The notes: a model not told the origin generated them from the letters alone. DNA of 33,387 nucleotides from Candidatus Poribacteria bacterium (GCA_021295735.1 JAGWBU010000009.1:2399-35785); one strand, 5' to 3'; counted from the stretch's first letter, positions 16,701 through 24,947 are shown. A program made the numbers and translations.

Positions 16701-19700
16701 CATAGTAGATGTCTGAGCGGTTCTACCGTTGGCATCCGTAATTTCAACAGCAACTGTATGTTCACCATCACTTAATGCACCTGCAGGTGTGTATGAGAAT
16801 TCATCATTTTCATTCACACTTGCCATGACAGCTATACCGTCAACTGAGAGATTAACCGCCACAGGATTCGCGCCTGAGAAATCACCTGTGATAATCGGCA
16901 TACCATGCTCATATACTTGACCAGCTGTAGGTGTTTGAATAGAGACTTTTGGAACCGGTAGCCTTATTGTGAAGATAGCTGTTGCTTTCGCCATTTTACC
17001 GTTAGCATCAGTTACTTCAGCAACGAGCGTGTATTCACCATCATCTAACGCATCAGTAGGCGTATAGGTAAACATGCTATCACCGGCTGCTGTGACAGCT
17101 GCACCGTTAAGGGTAAGACTTAGTGATACTGGAGCAGCAACACCTGAGAACTCACCATGAATAACCGGTCTGCTGATATCATACATTTGCCCTGCATCAG
17201 GCACATGGATCATAACTGCCGGCCCCGGTATATTTACCGTGAAATCAGTTGATGTTTCAGCAGTTCTACCGTTTGCATCTGTGACAACAACAGTAACCAC
17301 GTGTGTACCATCACTCAGCGCTTCTATCGGTGTGTAGGTGAATTGGTTATTGTCACTACCGACTAACTCAATAGCTTCACCATTATCAATAGAGAGTGCA
17401 ACCGCTATAGGAGTATGATCAGCACCTGAAAAATCACCAGCGATAATCGGTTTGCCGTGATCATAGACTTGACCTGCAGCAGGTGTAGTAATTGTGGCTG
17501 TCGGAACTGGTAATTCTACTGTAAAGGTTAGAGATGTTTCAGCAGTTAGACCGCTACCATCTGTAACTTCAACAGCGACTGTGTAGTCTCCGTCACCTAA
17601 CGCTTCGGTAGGCATATAAGTGAAGTTATTTTCATCTACTTCTGCAGTCATATCTGCATCGTTAATGGTAAACTTCGTAATGCTAACATCACCACCGCCG
17701 GTAAAGAAACCGGTGATTTCTGCCGGACTGTGATCAAAGTTCTGCCCGGAAGCGGGTGCGGTAATAATAACAATCGGATCTTCACCTTCAACAGCAAACG
17801 TTACTGCCTGTGTGCCTACGTTGCCAAGTCTATCTGAAACTTGGACTGTGAACATATAGGCGCCACCAGCAAGTTTGTCTGTGCGAGTATAGACGACAGA
17901 GTCTATATCCTGCTCAACCATACTCTGATCAACAGGAATAGGAACTGCGTCCTGAACAACTTCTTCCGGACGGAGGCGATCTAATAAAACCTCAGCTGTA
18001 TCCGCCATACTTACACCGCTACCCGATGGTTTAGTTGGATCAGTATCTCTTTCTGGATTCAGATCTATGAAACTTGCGAGGAGCGTTGGTAAGTCATTAA
18101 CTGTAACCCCTTCCGTAGGTGTTTCAATAGTGATCGTTGGACCGGTGTTGTCCAAGTTAATCATCGCTAACGGGAAGGTCAAAAAACCGTTCCGTTTGGT
18201 TATGCGTCCGAGCGGTGTATACCATCCGTCCGCTAATTCTGAAAGTTTATCTGCCATCAGTGAGAAAGCGTTCTCAGCATCACTGCCAGCAGTAAATGTT
18301 ACTTCATGTCCATCAACGAGAACACCTGTAAGGTCTCCAACTGCTAATGAACCGTTATTAACATTGAAACTCACAGCAATTGATTCTTTGAGAGGGAACC
18401 TGCCTTGAAGTACTCCAACAGTTTCTTGGAGTACGTGCCTGTCTGGCGATTCACCATCCACTGCCGTTACAGTCAGGTCAGTAATGTCACTTAAACGGAT
18501 GTTTAGAACATGAACGGTGATAACTGGTGAAGGCATATCACCTTGCACCTGTACATTACCGAATTCATCAGCAACGAGCGCATGATACATATATGGACCA
18601 TTTGCAAGAAGACCAACATCAATTGTAATGCTTCCTTCTTCAAGACTACCATCTGTTTCAGTCACTGTTCCATCAGGAGCAGTTTGAACCAGAACAGTCT
18701 TTCCTCCGACATAAGTGTTCGGATCAGCAGTCGGTTCAATGGTAAACGTAACATCCGTTGGATACAGAGCTGGATCATCAGCGATTAAACTGACAGTGTA
18801 GCTACCATCTTCATCCGCAGCAATAGAACCTGCTACATCGGCAACATCAGTGATGTTTGTCGGACCGAGTGGCGGCACATCATCAACATTGTCTAATGAG
18901 AAGAAAGCTTCCACACCATCACGATCGTGATATTCACGACCATCGCGCGGTGGTTCTTCACGTTGATTCATGTTCTGAGGTGTAAGCGAAATTGCACGCA
19001 CCTCATACTGGTTATACTCGCGTGTATCTTTGGAAGCATCGCGTTCAGCAGCATCATCACGTTTAATTGTATCATCCAGTTTGATGGTTTCATCCGGTTT
19101 GTCGGTGCCTTCCAGTGCCAAATGACGGGTATCCGCTCTAACAGACCATTTCTGATAGCCTGCAGGGATTCCAGGAATTCCTACTTCCGATTCCCCACCA
19201 GACACAGTGCCTGCCTGCGTGATTCCGACAAGACCTCCAACGATACCTGCCAAATCGGATTCATCAACCATAACAGGTGGTTCAACGGTTCCAGTAATAC
19301 GTTCCCAAGTTGTATCACCTCGACGGCTTACCTCAAACCGAACACCTTCTGTTAGTGGTGAAGTCATACCGTAGGTATACGCTGTGAAAAGGAGGTCCCC
19401 TTGCGGTGCGCCGCTGTCAGGATTCGTTTCCGTTTCCGGATTCAAATTTTCAACAGTGATAGCTATCACACCTGGATCGTGTCTGTAGGAGTTCATAACA
19501 TTCACTGTGGTTTTGTTTTCAACAGTGTCTATTATTTCACCACTTTCGGCACGATCATGGGTCTGATCATTCATGTCCGCGTCATAAGCCAGAGCGTGGA
19601 CTTGGAACGTAAAGACTCCACCTTTTGGATTCTCAAATAATTCCTCTGAATTTTCGATATAACTGTCTTCAATATATCTATCATTGTAGACCAATTCGTC

Positions 19701-22700
19701 AGCATCCATGAGTGTGCCAACATCAATCGTTACAGTAAAGACACCGCTACCTTCGGCAGTTTCGGTGATGTCTCCGATAATAGCATCTTCAGGAAGAGTT
19801 GTTAGTAACTTCACCGATGCATAGGTTTTACGTGCGGCTGTTGGTGTAATGGTGAATGTAACGACAGGAGAGTTGACTTCCGGATCGTATTTATCAACGA
19901 GACCACCAACTGTGTAAGTTCCGTCACCATTGTCTATAAAGACACTGGTATCCTCATACGCGTCAGTCATTGTTGCGACAATGTTCGTTGGACCGAGCGG
20001 ACCAACGTCATCAACGTTGTCTAACGAGAATTTCTCGGTAAACATGTCACCTTCAGCGACTCCATCTGCATCGTCACCATCACTGGTAACTGGGTATGCA
20101 CGCACCATATAGCGGTTGCCATCCAGGTCCACATACGTCATTCCCCCAGCATGCGCAGCATCGAGATTCTCTTTAGTGATGCTGTCTGGCAAACCCAAAG
20201 CAACGGTATCTAAATCAAGAGACCATTGGATGTAGCTGCTGGTGTCATGAATATGTAACATATCGTCTTTATAGACATCTGCTAAAGTGTTACCTTTAAA
20301 CATAACAGCGGTTATCTTATCGCCATCAATGCCATGTTCAGGTTCAGTCATTACTTCAACAGTGCCAACATCTGTCCACGTTTCGCCATCCATACTGACA
20401 TCAACACGAATAGAGTTAGTTGCTGGAACTGTCCGACGTGCAGCATATCCGGTAAGCATGATATTGCCTCTCGGTGCGCCACTATCAGGACTCGTATCAT
20501 CTATGATAGATGCATCATCAACCTCAACAACTAAGACCTTCGGATCAACTGGGAAAACGTCAGGATCAAGCGTGATCGAGAACGGATCTGATTCGCTTTT
20601 GAGTTGGAGACCGTTGGTTGTTACAGTACGCACCATTACGGTGTCGCCTGCCAAATCAGCAGGGGCACTCCAATCAATTGTAAGCGGATCTTCGGTAGCA
20701 CCTTCACCTTCGACTAAATTAAGTTCGCCGATATTCTGCCAAGTGCCAGCCGCGTCCATATACTGGACCATGATAGTTCCTGGATGGACTGTGCGTTCAT
20801 TGACTGTAACGGTTAGCGTTACATCTCTGGCATTCTCATAGATAGTACCGCTTTCATACGGGTCGTCATTATCATTAAGGTTGACATCACCCAAACTTGC
20901 CATGGTAACGCTCGCCCTATCATATTCAGGCGCAACGATTTTAAGATGCGTTGGAGCAACATGAGAACCGACATTAAAGAGTGTATCAATACCCATTGCA
21001 CGTATCCCGAAATTACCTTCTAAGAGCTCTAAATTCTCACCTTGAATAGGCATCATCATGACACGTGTCGTATCATAGGTTATCGGTATCAAATTAAGGT
21101 CTTGAACTGCAGCACCTATTAAATCAACAAGCAACGCGCTTTGTTCCTCAGTAAGTTTTATTCCAAAGGGTTTCAAAAACGGATTTGCGAACTGTTGAAC
21201 CAACTGGGCGTTTAACAGAGTTAACACATCATCCAATTCTAACGCCGCGGCCGCCTGTAGAGCCGGATCGGACTGTCCTTCCAACTGTTCTCTGACAATC
21301 TTCCAGATATCCGATGCTACCATAGAATTCTCAACCGTCAAACGCAACCACGTATCTGCCGGATCCGGTTTACCGTTTTCGTCCAATGGAATCATTTGAT
21401 AAATAAGATACCCTTTACCCTCACCTACGTCAGAACTTGAACTTGTAATGTTCAAATAAGCAGCACCTGCGTTAGGAGACGTGGCAACCCAAGCACCTGC
21501 GGAATTCTGATAACCGGTAACGTTTTCTCCGAAGTTATGTTCACCGTCTCCAAACATAATGTCTGCTGCAGGAGCAGTGGTGTCCACCTCAAAGTCAACC
21601 ATAATCCGATCCACAGGTTCGTTATTTGCATTATATACAACGGCTTCTAAGTTAGAAGCACCATCATAAATTGAATCAATATTAGCAAACCAAAATGAAC
21701 CCGTTTCTATATCAACTTCTGGCACACTGAAGACAGAGGCTAACAACGGATCGAAATTTCCACCGCGATATACTACGCCATTTTCATCAGGTTTGCCTTC
21801 AAAGGGACTGGTCAACCTGTTGACATTGCGGAAGAACAGATTCTGGAGCTTATTGATTTCTCTTTGTGGAATTGCATTTGCAATCGCTGCACCTTCTATT
21901 GGTTCGCCAGCATAAGCAGCAGCAAGAAGCGGTATAACTTCAGGTAAATACTGAAGATCACGCATGGCCTTCCGTAAATCCGCATCAAATAATGCTTCAA
22001 TGATACCACGTTCTGCCAATTGAAGGTTGCGCGGATCGGGCATTGACCAGTTTTCAATTATATATTTCTTATATACCTTTATGTCGTCTGCAGTAGACGT
22101 TCCAGCAGCAATTTGAATAAGCGCTTCAGGATTTATCACCTCTAACTTCACTGGATTGGTAAGTGTCACTTCAAAATAGTAAAAGACATTACCTTTCGGA
22201 TAAATTCCGAATTCAAATTCCCAAACACCATCGCTATTTCGTTCCATAGGATGGGAATCAAAGTCCTCTCCGTCTACCGAATACCGGAGTACAACGCTTG
22301 AGAAGATTTCGGTATCTGAACCTGGCCATGCGGGTAGGTTCGCCGCTGCAAGCGATTCGTCCAATCGGAAGGTATAAGGAATAGTATCCTGTTGAAATTC
22401 AACTGGTGTAATCCTTTTACCCTCTACTGTCCGGCCATTAAGATTAAATTTAACATTTCCACCTTCAAGCACAGATGGAACGCGTACATAAACGTTCAGG
22501 TTATCACTTGTCAGGTATTTTTTAACGTCAAAATTGCCGGTGGAAATATCAGCAAAGTCTGAGATAACAAGACTGGGCGTAATAGCATTCCCAAAGTTCT
22601 CAAAATCTAACTGCGATCCCTTTCCTTCAGCAAAAACAGAAAAAGGTTGTTGAGAAGCTAAAATCTGTTTAATCACACCCTTGGGGAGAATCCCCTGCGG

Positions 22701-23507
22701 GATTTGCGCTAAAATAAAATCAACTACAGGCTCCACTAATGGGTCTGCATCTGATGCGGGTAATCCAGCTGCTTTAACAATTTCTCGAACAAAAGCTCTT
22801 CCAGAAACTCTGTTAAGTGAAAGACCACCAAGCCGTGACAGACCATTTAAGTTTGAAGGGGGAAGATCACCCGGATCAGGTGTAGTCGTGCCATCGCCCG
22901 GATCAGGTGTAGTCGTGCCATCACCCGGATCAGGTGTAGTCGTGCCATCACCCGGATCAGGTGTGGTTGTGCCATCACCCGGATCAGGTGTGGTTGTGCC
23001 ATCACCCGGATCAGGTGTAGTCGTGCCATCACCCGGATCAGGTGTAGTCGTGCCATCACCCGGATCAGGTGTAGTCGTGCCATCACCTTCGATTATAGCC
23101 TTAAGTGCCTTTACTGCCTCTGTGTCCTGCAGCAAAGTCCGAACTTTTGGGGCCTCTAAAAGTGCTCGGATATCTTGGTCATTTGTGAGTAAACCTATTT
23201 GTTCGTCTGTCACATCCGGCGCAACCTGTCTTATCAGAACAGGAGTTGCCAGTACCAAATCCAACGCAGGACCAAGTCCACCGAGTGCAACAATGGTAGG
23301 ATTCTGTAAAGTTGCAGGATCGCTCAGTGCTGTGAGAACTTGATCGACCAGATCCTTAAGATCCTCACGCAAAAGCGTATCGCTGTATTCATCATACACC
23401 TGTTGGGCTAAAGACGCGTCATCTTGCCCAAACACAGTGCCTGGAATTGAACTGTGAAATATACACAATGTAAAAATCAAAAAACAAACAAGTGTTCGTT
23501 TTTTCAT
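13728..23507 (-). CDS. Giant secreted multi-domain Ig-repeat surface protein with a type IX/FlgD-like C-terminal sorting domain
   Basis: This is a 3259-residue protein. A signal peptide covers residues 1-27. A helical segment follows to about 140, then eight DGTTTPDPG repeats (141-212). About 213-980 is a mixed region that I cannot assign, with one GVWEFEFGIYPKGNVFYYFE stretch reminiscent of a beta-sandwich module. A module of about 350 residues occurs twice (about 985-1650). Ten Ig-like repeats of about 90 residues each carry 'P.AGQ.Y.HG.P' (about 1906-2815), followed by three more Ig-like domains. The C-terminus (about 3160-3259) reads FNFPNPFKDNTRISF, IYDATLRPVRVL, WDGKTSGGEDLARGIYYCQI and KLALTR, the pattern of FlgD-like/type IX sorting domains. 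The mature chain seems to contain one Cys only. AGGAGG precedes the ATG. A surface adhesin or fibre is inferred; no enzyme motif was found. Confidence 0.9.
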   Translation of the reverse strand: MKKRTLVCFLIFTLCIFHSSIPGTVFGQDDASLAQQVYDEYSDTLLREDLKDLVDQVLTALSDPATLQNPTIVALGGLGPALDLVLATPVLIRQVAPDVTDEQIGLLTNDQDIRALLEAPKVRTLLQDTEAVKALKAIIEGDGTTTPDPGDGTTTPDPGDGTTTPDPGDGTTTPDPGDGTTTPDPGDGTTTPDPGDGTTTPDPGDGTTTPDPGDLPPSNLNGLSRLGGLSLNRVSGRAFVREIVKAAGLPASDADPLVEPVVDFILAQIPQGILPKGVIKQILASQQPFSVFAEGKGSQLDFENFGNAITPSLVISDFADISTGNFDVKKYLTSDNLNVYVRVPSVLEGGNVKFNLNGRTVEGKRITPVEFQQDTIPYTFRLDESLAAANLPAWPGSDTEIFSSVVLRYSVDGEDFDSHPMERNSDGVWEFEFGIYPKGNVFYYFEVTLTNPVKLEVINPEALIQIAAGTSTADDIKVYKKYIIENWSMPDPRNLQLAERGIIEALFDADLRKAMRDLQYLPEVIPLLAAAYAGEPIEGAAIANAIPQREINKLQNLFFRNVNRLTSPFEGKPDENGVVYRGGNFDPLLASVFSVPEVDIETGSFWFANIDSIYDGASNLEAVVYNANNEPVDRIMVDFEVDTTAPAADIMFGDGEHNFGENVTGYQNSAGAWVATSPNAGAAYLNITSSSSDVGEGKGYLIYQMIPLDENGKPDPADTWLRLTVENSMVASDIWKIVREQLEGQSDPALQAAAALELDDVLTLLNAQLVQQFANPFLKPFGIKLTEEQSALLVDLIGAAVQDLNLIPITYDTTRVMMMPIQGENLELLEGNFGIRAMGIDTLFNVGSHVAPTHLKIVAPEYDRASVTMASLGDVNLNDNDDPYESGTIYENARDVTLTVTVNERTVHPGTIMVQYMDAAGTWQNIGELNLVEGEGATEDPLTIDWSAPADLAGDTVMVRTVTTNGLQLKSESDPFSITLDPDVFPVDPKVLVVEVDDASIIDDTSPDSGAPRGNIMLTGYAARRTVPATNSIRVDVSMDGETWTDVGTVEVMTEPEHGIDGDKITAVMFKGNTLADVYKDDMLHIHDTSSYIQWSLDLDTVALGLPDSITKENLDAAHAGGMTYVDLDGNRYMVRAYPVTSDGDDADGVAEGDMFTEKFSLDNVDDVGPLGPTNIVATMTDAYEDTSVFIDNGDGTYTVGGLVDKYDPEVNSPVVTFTITPTAARKTYASVKLLTTLPEDAIIGDITETAEGSGVFTVTIDVGTLMDADELVYNDRYIEDSYIENSEELFENPKGGVFTFQVHALAYDADMNDQTHDRAESGEIIDTVENKTTVNVMNSYRHDPGVIAITVENLNPETETNPDSGAPQGDLLFTAYTYGMTSPLTEGVRFEVSRRGDTTWERITGTVEPPVMVDESDLAGIVGGLVGITQAGTVSGGESEVGIPGIPAGYQKWSVRADTRHLALEGTDKPDETIKLDDTIKRDDAAERDASKDTREYNQYEVRAISLTPQNMNQREEPPRDGREYHDRDGVEAFFSLDNVDDVPPLGPTNITDVADVAGSIAADEDGSYTVSLIADDPALYPTDVTFTIEPTADPNTYVGGKTVLVQTAPDGTVTETDGSLEEGSITIDVGLLANGPYMYHALVADEFGNVQVQGDMPSPVITVHVLNIRLSDITDLTVTAVDGESPDRHVLQETVGVLQGRFPLKESIAVSFNVNNGSLAVGDLTGVLVDGHEVTFTAGSDAENAFSLMADKLSELADGWYTPLGRITKRNGFLTFPLAMINLDNTGPTITIETPTEGVTVNDLPTLLASFIDLNPERDTDPTKPSGSGVSMADTAEVLLDRLRPEEVVQDAVPIPVDQSMVEQDIDSVVYTRTDKLAGGAYMFTVQVSDRLGNVGTQAVTFAVEGEDPIVIITAPASGQNFDHSPAEITGFFTGGGDVSITKFTINDADMTAEVDENNFTYMPTEALGDGDYTVAVEVTDGSGLTAETSLTFTVELPVPTATITTPAAGQVYDHGKPIIAGDFSGADHTPIAVALSIDNGEAIELVGSDNNQFTYTPIEALSDGTHVVTVVVTDANGRTAETSTDFTVNIPGPAVMIHVPDAGQMYDISRPVIHGEFSGVAAPVSLSLTLNGAAVTAAGDSMFTYTPTDALDDGEYTLVAEVTDANGKMAKATAIFTIRLPVPKVSIQTPTAGQVYEHGMPIITGDFSGANPVAVNLSVDGIAVMASVNENDEFSYTPAGALSDGEHTVAVEITDANGRTAQTSTMFMVDIPGPTVAILSPAAGQEYEHGSPVVRGEFGGETDVELTLAINGEAAEATVEGNKFTYTPDPSLDDGEYTIVAQTMDTNGKTSTATVIFSVRLPVPTVAVVTPAAGQVYDHGMPIIQGNFSGAAPVVVSLSIDGAAVEADVNDNNEFTYTPAVALSDGEHMVVVEVTDANGRTAQTSTAFMVDIPGPSVAIISPAAGQMYDHGMPVISVESSGVAEPVTVSVMVNEKAATANDDGTYSPATALGDGEYTIVATAKDANGKTAEATVIFSVEIPGPSVAINSPSAGQMYNHDMPVVRGEFTGVGDVTVSLTVDEKEAKAEVADNGFTYTPEQGIGEGEHTVAVEVTDANGKTAQATAIFTVEFPMASVMLLSPAAGHTYTHGMPAITGEFIGVGDVEVKLTVGTNDVEAEVDGNQFSHTLADALGHGEHTVTVKVTDANGETAETSAVFTVDIPGPAVAILSPAPGQTYDHGGPVIRGEFSGMADVVEVIFTVNGEVAKPEVSEDENQFTYTPDPSLGTGEHVVFVEVTDKNKKTAQATVVFNVKLDSTAPVISEVSPSGVVQLNKQNTLDENFAITIAAVITDDESALSSVKYIIDGQLPANSYPVERAENKFEVIESFTPGKHSIKLIVASEGGTREFSWQFTLEVDQSPPIISTITPAGTIHAGLPVISASATDDSGVEEMAIVVMDSNGEEVKGDTTDDDEDRTNAGITRLDFHPEAPLSEGTYSIEVRATDAFGNSSTSSGVFTVDFDTAAPIITTSSPQNGARLMYKHDEEARPTISITFADAETGVNVDSIKLVIEAPKWGGGTLVTPINLTDKQKSATQVVYTPAAPVFTDRLAPGEHVVKLEVSDNAQKQGNVSEESDGAREANTAVYQFSFFVEYTDAPILMKPFNFPNPFKDNTRISFGLNRMSTVRIVIYDATLRPVRVLRDNVVMNAGDYTGNNGIGWDGKTSGGEDLARGIYYCQIEVTDGFEPEYAILKLALTR
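15058..17788 (-). repeat. Array of ten tandem Ig-like repeats, period about 270 bp, within the giant gene
   Basis: The AGQ.Y.H motif recurs at roughly 15290, 15560, 15830, 16090, 16365, 16635, 16905, 17175, 17460 and 17735. Each unit ends with a T.ANG.TA.(T/A)..F.V strand. Neighbouring units alternate between two types: A has VP at its start and DGEH..VEVTDANGR, B has GP at its start and DGEYT..A...NGK. This suggests growth by duplication of a two-domain block. Nucleotide similarity between units is high, so recombination here is likely and assemblies may collapse copies. Confidence 0.9.
18560..20550 (-). repeat. Two diverged copies of a module of about 350 residues within the giant gene
   Basis: The markers SPDSGAPRGN (near 20480) and NPDSGAPQGD (near 19420), and later DNVDDVGPLGPTN (near 20005) and DNVDDVPPLGPTN (near 18875), occur in the same order, about 1.06-1.13 kb apart. 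Between them both copies carry similar beta-rich sequence (VTFTI.PTA, FSLDNVDD). This is an internal duplication older than the Ig array. Confidence 0.8.
22870..23085 (-). repeat. 27-bp minisatellite, eight copies, encoding DGTTTPDPG
   Basis: Eight head-to-tail 27-base units with no indels encode eight DGTTTPDPG copies. The units differ only at a few silent or near-silent positions (two adjacent units carry GTGGTTGTG where the others have GTAGTCGTG, plus-strand reading). The encoded segment is a rigid Pro/Asp/Thr linker between the N-terminal helical part and the rest of the giant protein. Copy number is likely to vary between strains. Confidence 0.97.
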
Positions 23508-23677
23508 TAACTTTTCCTCCTCGTTAAGTCTACGCGAAAACGAGACTAAATACTGAAGTTTTTAGAATGGGCAAGCAGAAACACGATAAAACGACAGGAG
23601 GTAGGTGTCTGCCCATCTAAATTAACATCCTACTACCAAGTATTAAATTTTTTCCGTATACGTAACTCAACCCTTAG

Positions 23678-23706
23678 GATATAGTATCATATATCCGTAA
23701 TATCAA
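23678..23706 (-). promoter_or_regulatory. Candidate sigma70-like promoter of the giant-protein operon, overlapped by an inverted repeat
   Basis: On the minus strand, TTGATA (23701-23706) and TATATC (23678-23683) are 17 bases apart. The inverted repeat GGATATA..TATATCC (23677-23696) covers the -10 and part of the spacer, where a repressor dimer could bind. The transcript would have a leader of about 160 bases. Confidence 0.45.
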
Positions 23707-24064
23707 GTCAAAAGCAGGCAAAATTGGGCACCGAAGTTCTGTATTGACCAGCGGGGAATCTCTATGGAAGGTTCACATAACAGATTCGAGTGATTACGTA
23801 ACATAAATTTATTGACTTAAAGTTTGATCATAATAGTAAGAACATCTGTTATTTTAACAAAAATGACAAATTAAGCAAGCATTTTAATCGGCACGCGGCG
23901 TTTAATTTTAGAAATTTGGTAAATTTCCCCGCCTATTTGTTTATCATCGATTAAATTGCAATCAGCATTTAATATAATACCATAATTTTAAAAGTATGTC
24001 AAATCAAATTGGGAACTTTTTACTTAAAATTTCGGGCATATTTGGACAAAAATTCAATTTCCGA

Positions 24065-24093
24065 TTGACATAATACCAAAAAACGAATAAATT
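24065..24093 (+). promoter_or_regulatory. Sigma70-like promoter of the second phyH gene
   Basis: A consensus TTGACA (24065-24070) is followed after 17 bases by TAAATT (24088-24093). The expected transcript start near 24100 leaves a leader of about 30 bases before ATG 24132, with AAAGGA at about 24116-24121 as ribosome-binding site. Confidence 0.6.
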
Positions 24094-24131
24094 GTCAACA
24101 AAAAAGATTTCTGTTAAAGGAAAATCTATGT

Positions 24132-24872
24132 ATGTTAACAATTTCTGAAAAGTCTCAACTCGACCAAAACGGTTTTCTGCTTTTGAAAGATGTGGTCTCT
24201 GTGTCCACAGTATCTCAACTCCGAGAACGCGCTTTGGAACTTGCCATAGCGGAACAAAAGACAGGTAAAAGCCATACCTATTTGCCAAACGGAACCGCAC
24301 AACGTGTCTGGAATCTAATTGACAAAGGCGAGATATTTGAAGAGGCTATCCAACACCCTCAAATGCTCAATGCCATGGAATATCTACTCGGTTCAGACTG
24401 CACGCTGAGTTCATTCACAGTAAACATTCTTTACCCAGGCGCACCAGATGCGGGGCTACATATTGACTATCCGTTATCCGCACTTCCGACACCACGTCCC
24501 AATTTCCCTATGGTTGCAAATAGCGTCTGGTTTTTAGATGACTTTACAACTGAAAACGGGGCGACCAGCTGTGTGCCGGGTAGCCATCGAAGACTTGAAG
24601 CATTACCAGAAGGCGGCGTTGAATACGAAGACGAACAGCAAATTTGTGGCATCCAAGGTTCAGTACTAATTGTGAACGGTGCAGCTTGGCACGGTTCCTC
24701 CGAAAATAGAAGTGATACACCAAGAGTTGCGTTACTTGGTTTCTTCTGCCGTTCTATTTTAAAGCCTCAACAAGATCATCTGAAGATTGTATCGGATGAA
24801 GTCATTGAACGTGCAACGCCGACATTAAAACGTTTACTCGGTCTGAATTCATTACCAAGTCTTAACGCGTAA
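24132..24872 (+). CDS. Phytanoyl-CoA dioxygenase (PhyH) family Fe(II)/2-oxoglutarate oxygenase
   Basis: A second PhyH of 246 residues. The iron ligands are H110 and D112 in GLHIDYPL, and H187 in VNGAAWHGSSEN; R198 (DTPRVALLGFF) is the likely 2-oxoglutarate anchor. ENGATSCVPGSH at about 141-152 is the family's central strand. An ATG four bases upstream is out of frame and stops after six codons, so 24132 is the start. It is monocistronic, with its own promoter, and convergent with the heme/cytochrome operon. It differs widely from the PhyH at 6883 outside the motifs. The PRPNFPMVANSVWFLDDF segment is typical of bacterial PhyH enzymes of unknown substrate. Confidence 0.92.
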   Translation: MLTISEKSQLDQNGFLLLKDVVSVSTVSQLRERALELAIAEQKTGKSHTYLPNGTAQRVWNLIDKGEIFEEAIQHPQMLNAMEYLLGSDCTLSSFTVNILYPGAPDAGLHIDYPLSALPTPRPNFPMVANSVWFLDDFTTENGATSCVPGSHRRLEALPEGGVEYEDEQQICGIQGSVLIVNGAAWHGSSENRSDTPRVALLGFFCRSILKPQQDHLKIVSDEVIERATPTLKRLLGLNSLPSLNA

Positions 24873-24906
24873 GAACGGTTTTCGACTATCGCTTGCACAG
24901 TTCCCT

Positions 24907-24947
24907 ATTCTGCAGGCGCGCTATTCTACCCATTCTGTAAGCACGCT
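24907..24947. repeat. Imperfect 16-bp direct repeat in the convergent gap
   Basis: ATTCTGCAGGCGCGCT (24907-24922) and ATTCTGTAAGCACGCT (24932-24947) agree at 13 of 16 positions with a 25-base period. They lie between the stops of the PhyH and cytochrome genes. No hairpin terminator is visible there. Confidence 0.5.

Larger units (their letters stand above)
23508..24131. other. AT-rich intergenic region between the divergent giant-protein and PhyH genes
   Basis: There are 624 bases without a convincing gene. On the giant-gene side it holds a likely promoter (23678-23706) with an inverted repeat and a leader of about 160 bases. On the PhyH side it holds a -35/-10 pair (24065-24093). Two short words at 24006-24016 and 24055-24066 match the stem-loop at 13682-13710. 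I see no RNA gene in the middle part. Confidence 0.7.

Noticed and set aside
18067-20841. Several plus-strand open frames of 80-184 codons opposite the giant gene
   Set aside because: Low-complexity Ser/Thr/Val or Ile/Phe-rich translations are typical of the antisense of a Thr/Val/Asp-rich coding strand; no starts with ribosome-binding sites.
22870-23085. CRISPR array
   Set aside because: The 27-base units are directly adjacent without spacers, and they lie in frame in a coding sequence.
22681-23343. Long plus-strand open frame (220 codons, SGVVVPSPG repeats) opposite the 5' part of the giant gene
   Set aside because: It exists because the 27-bp repeat keeps every frame open; no ribosome-binding site and no family resemblance, and the giant gene on the other strand is secure.
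23508-24131. A structured RNA or tRNA in the 624-base gap
   Set aside because: No cloverleaf, no long paired elements and no conserved riboswitch core were found by eye; only promoter-like sites and short repeats.
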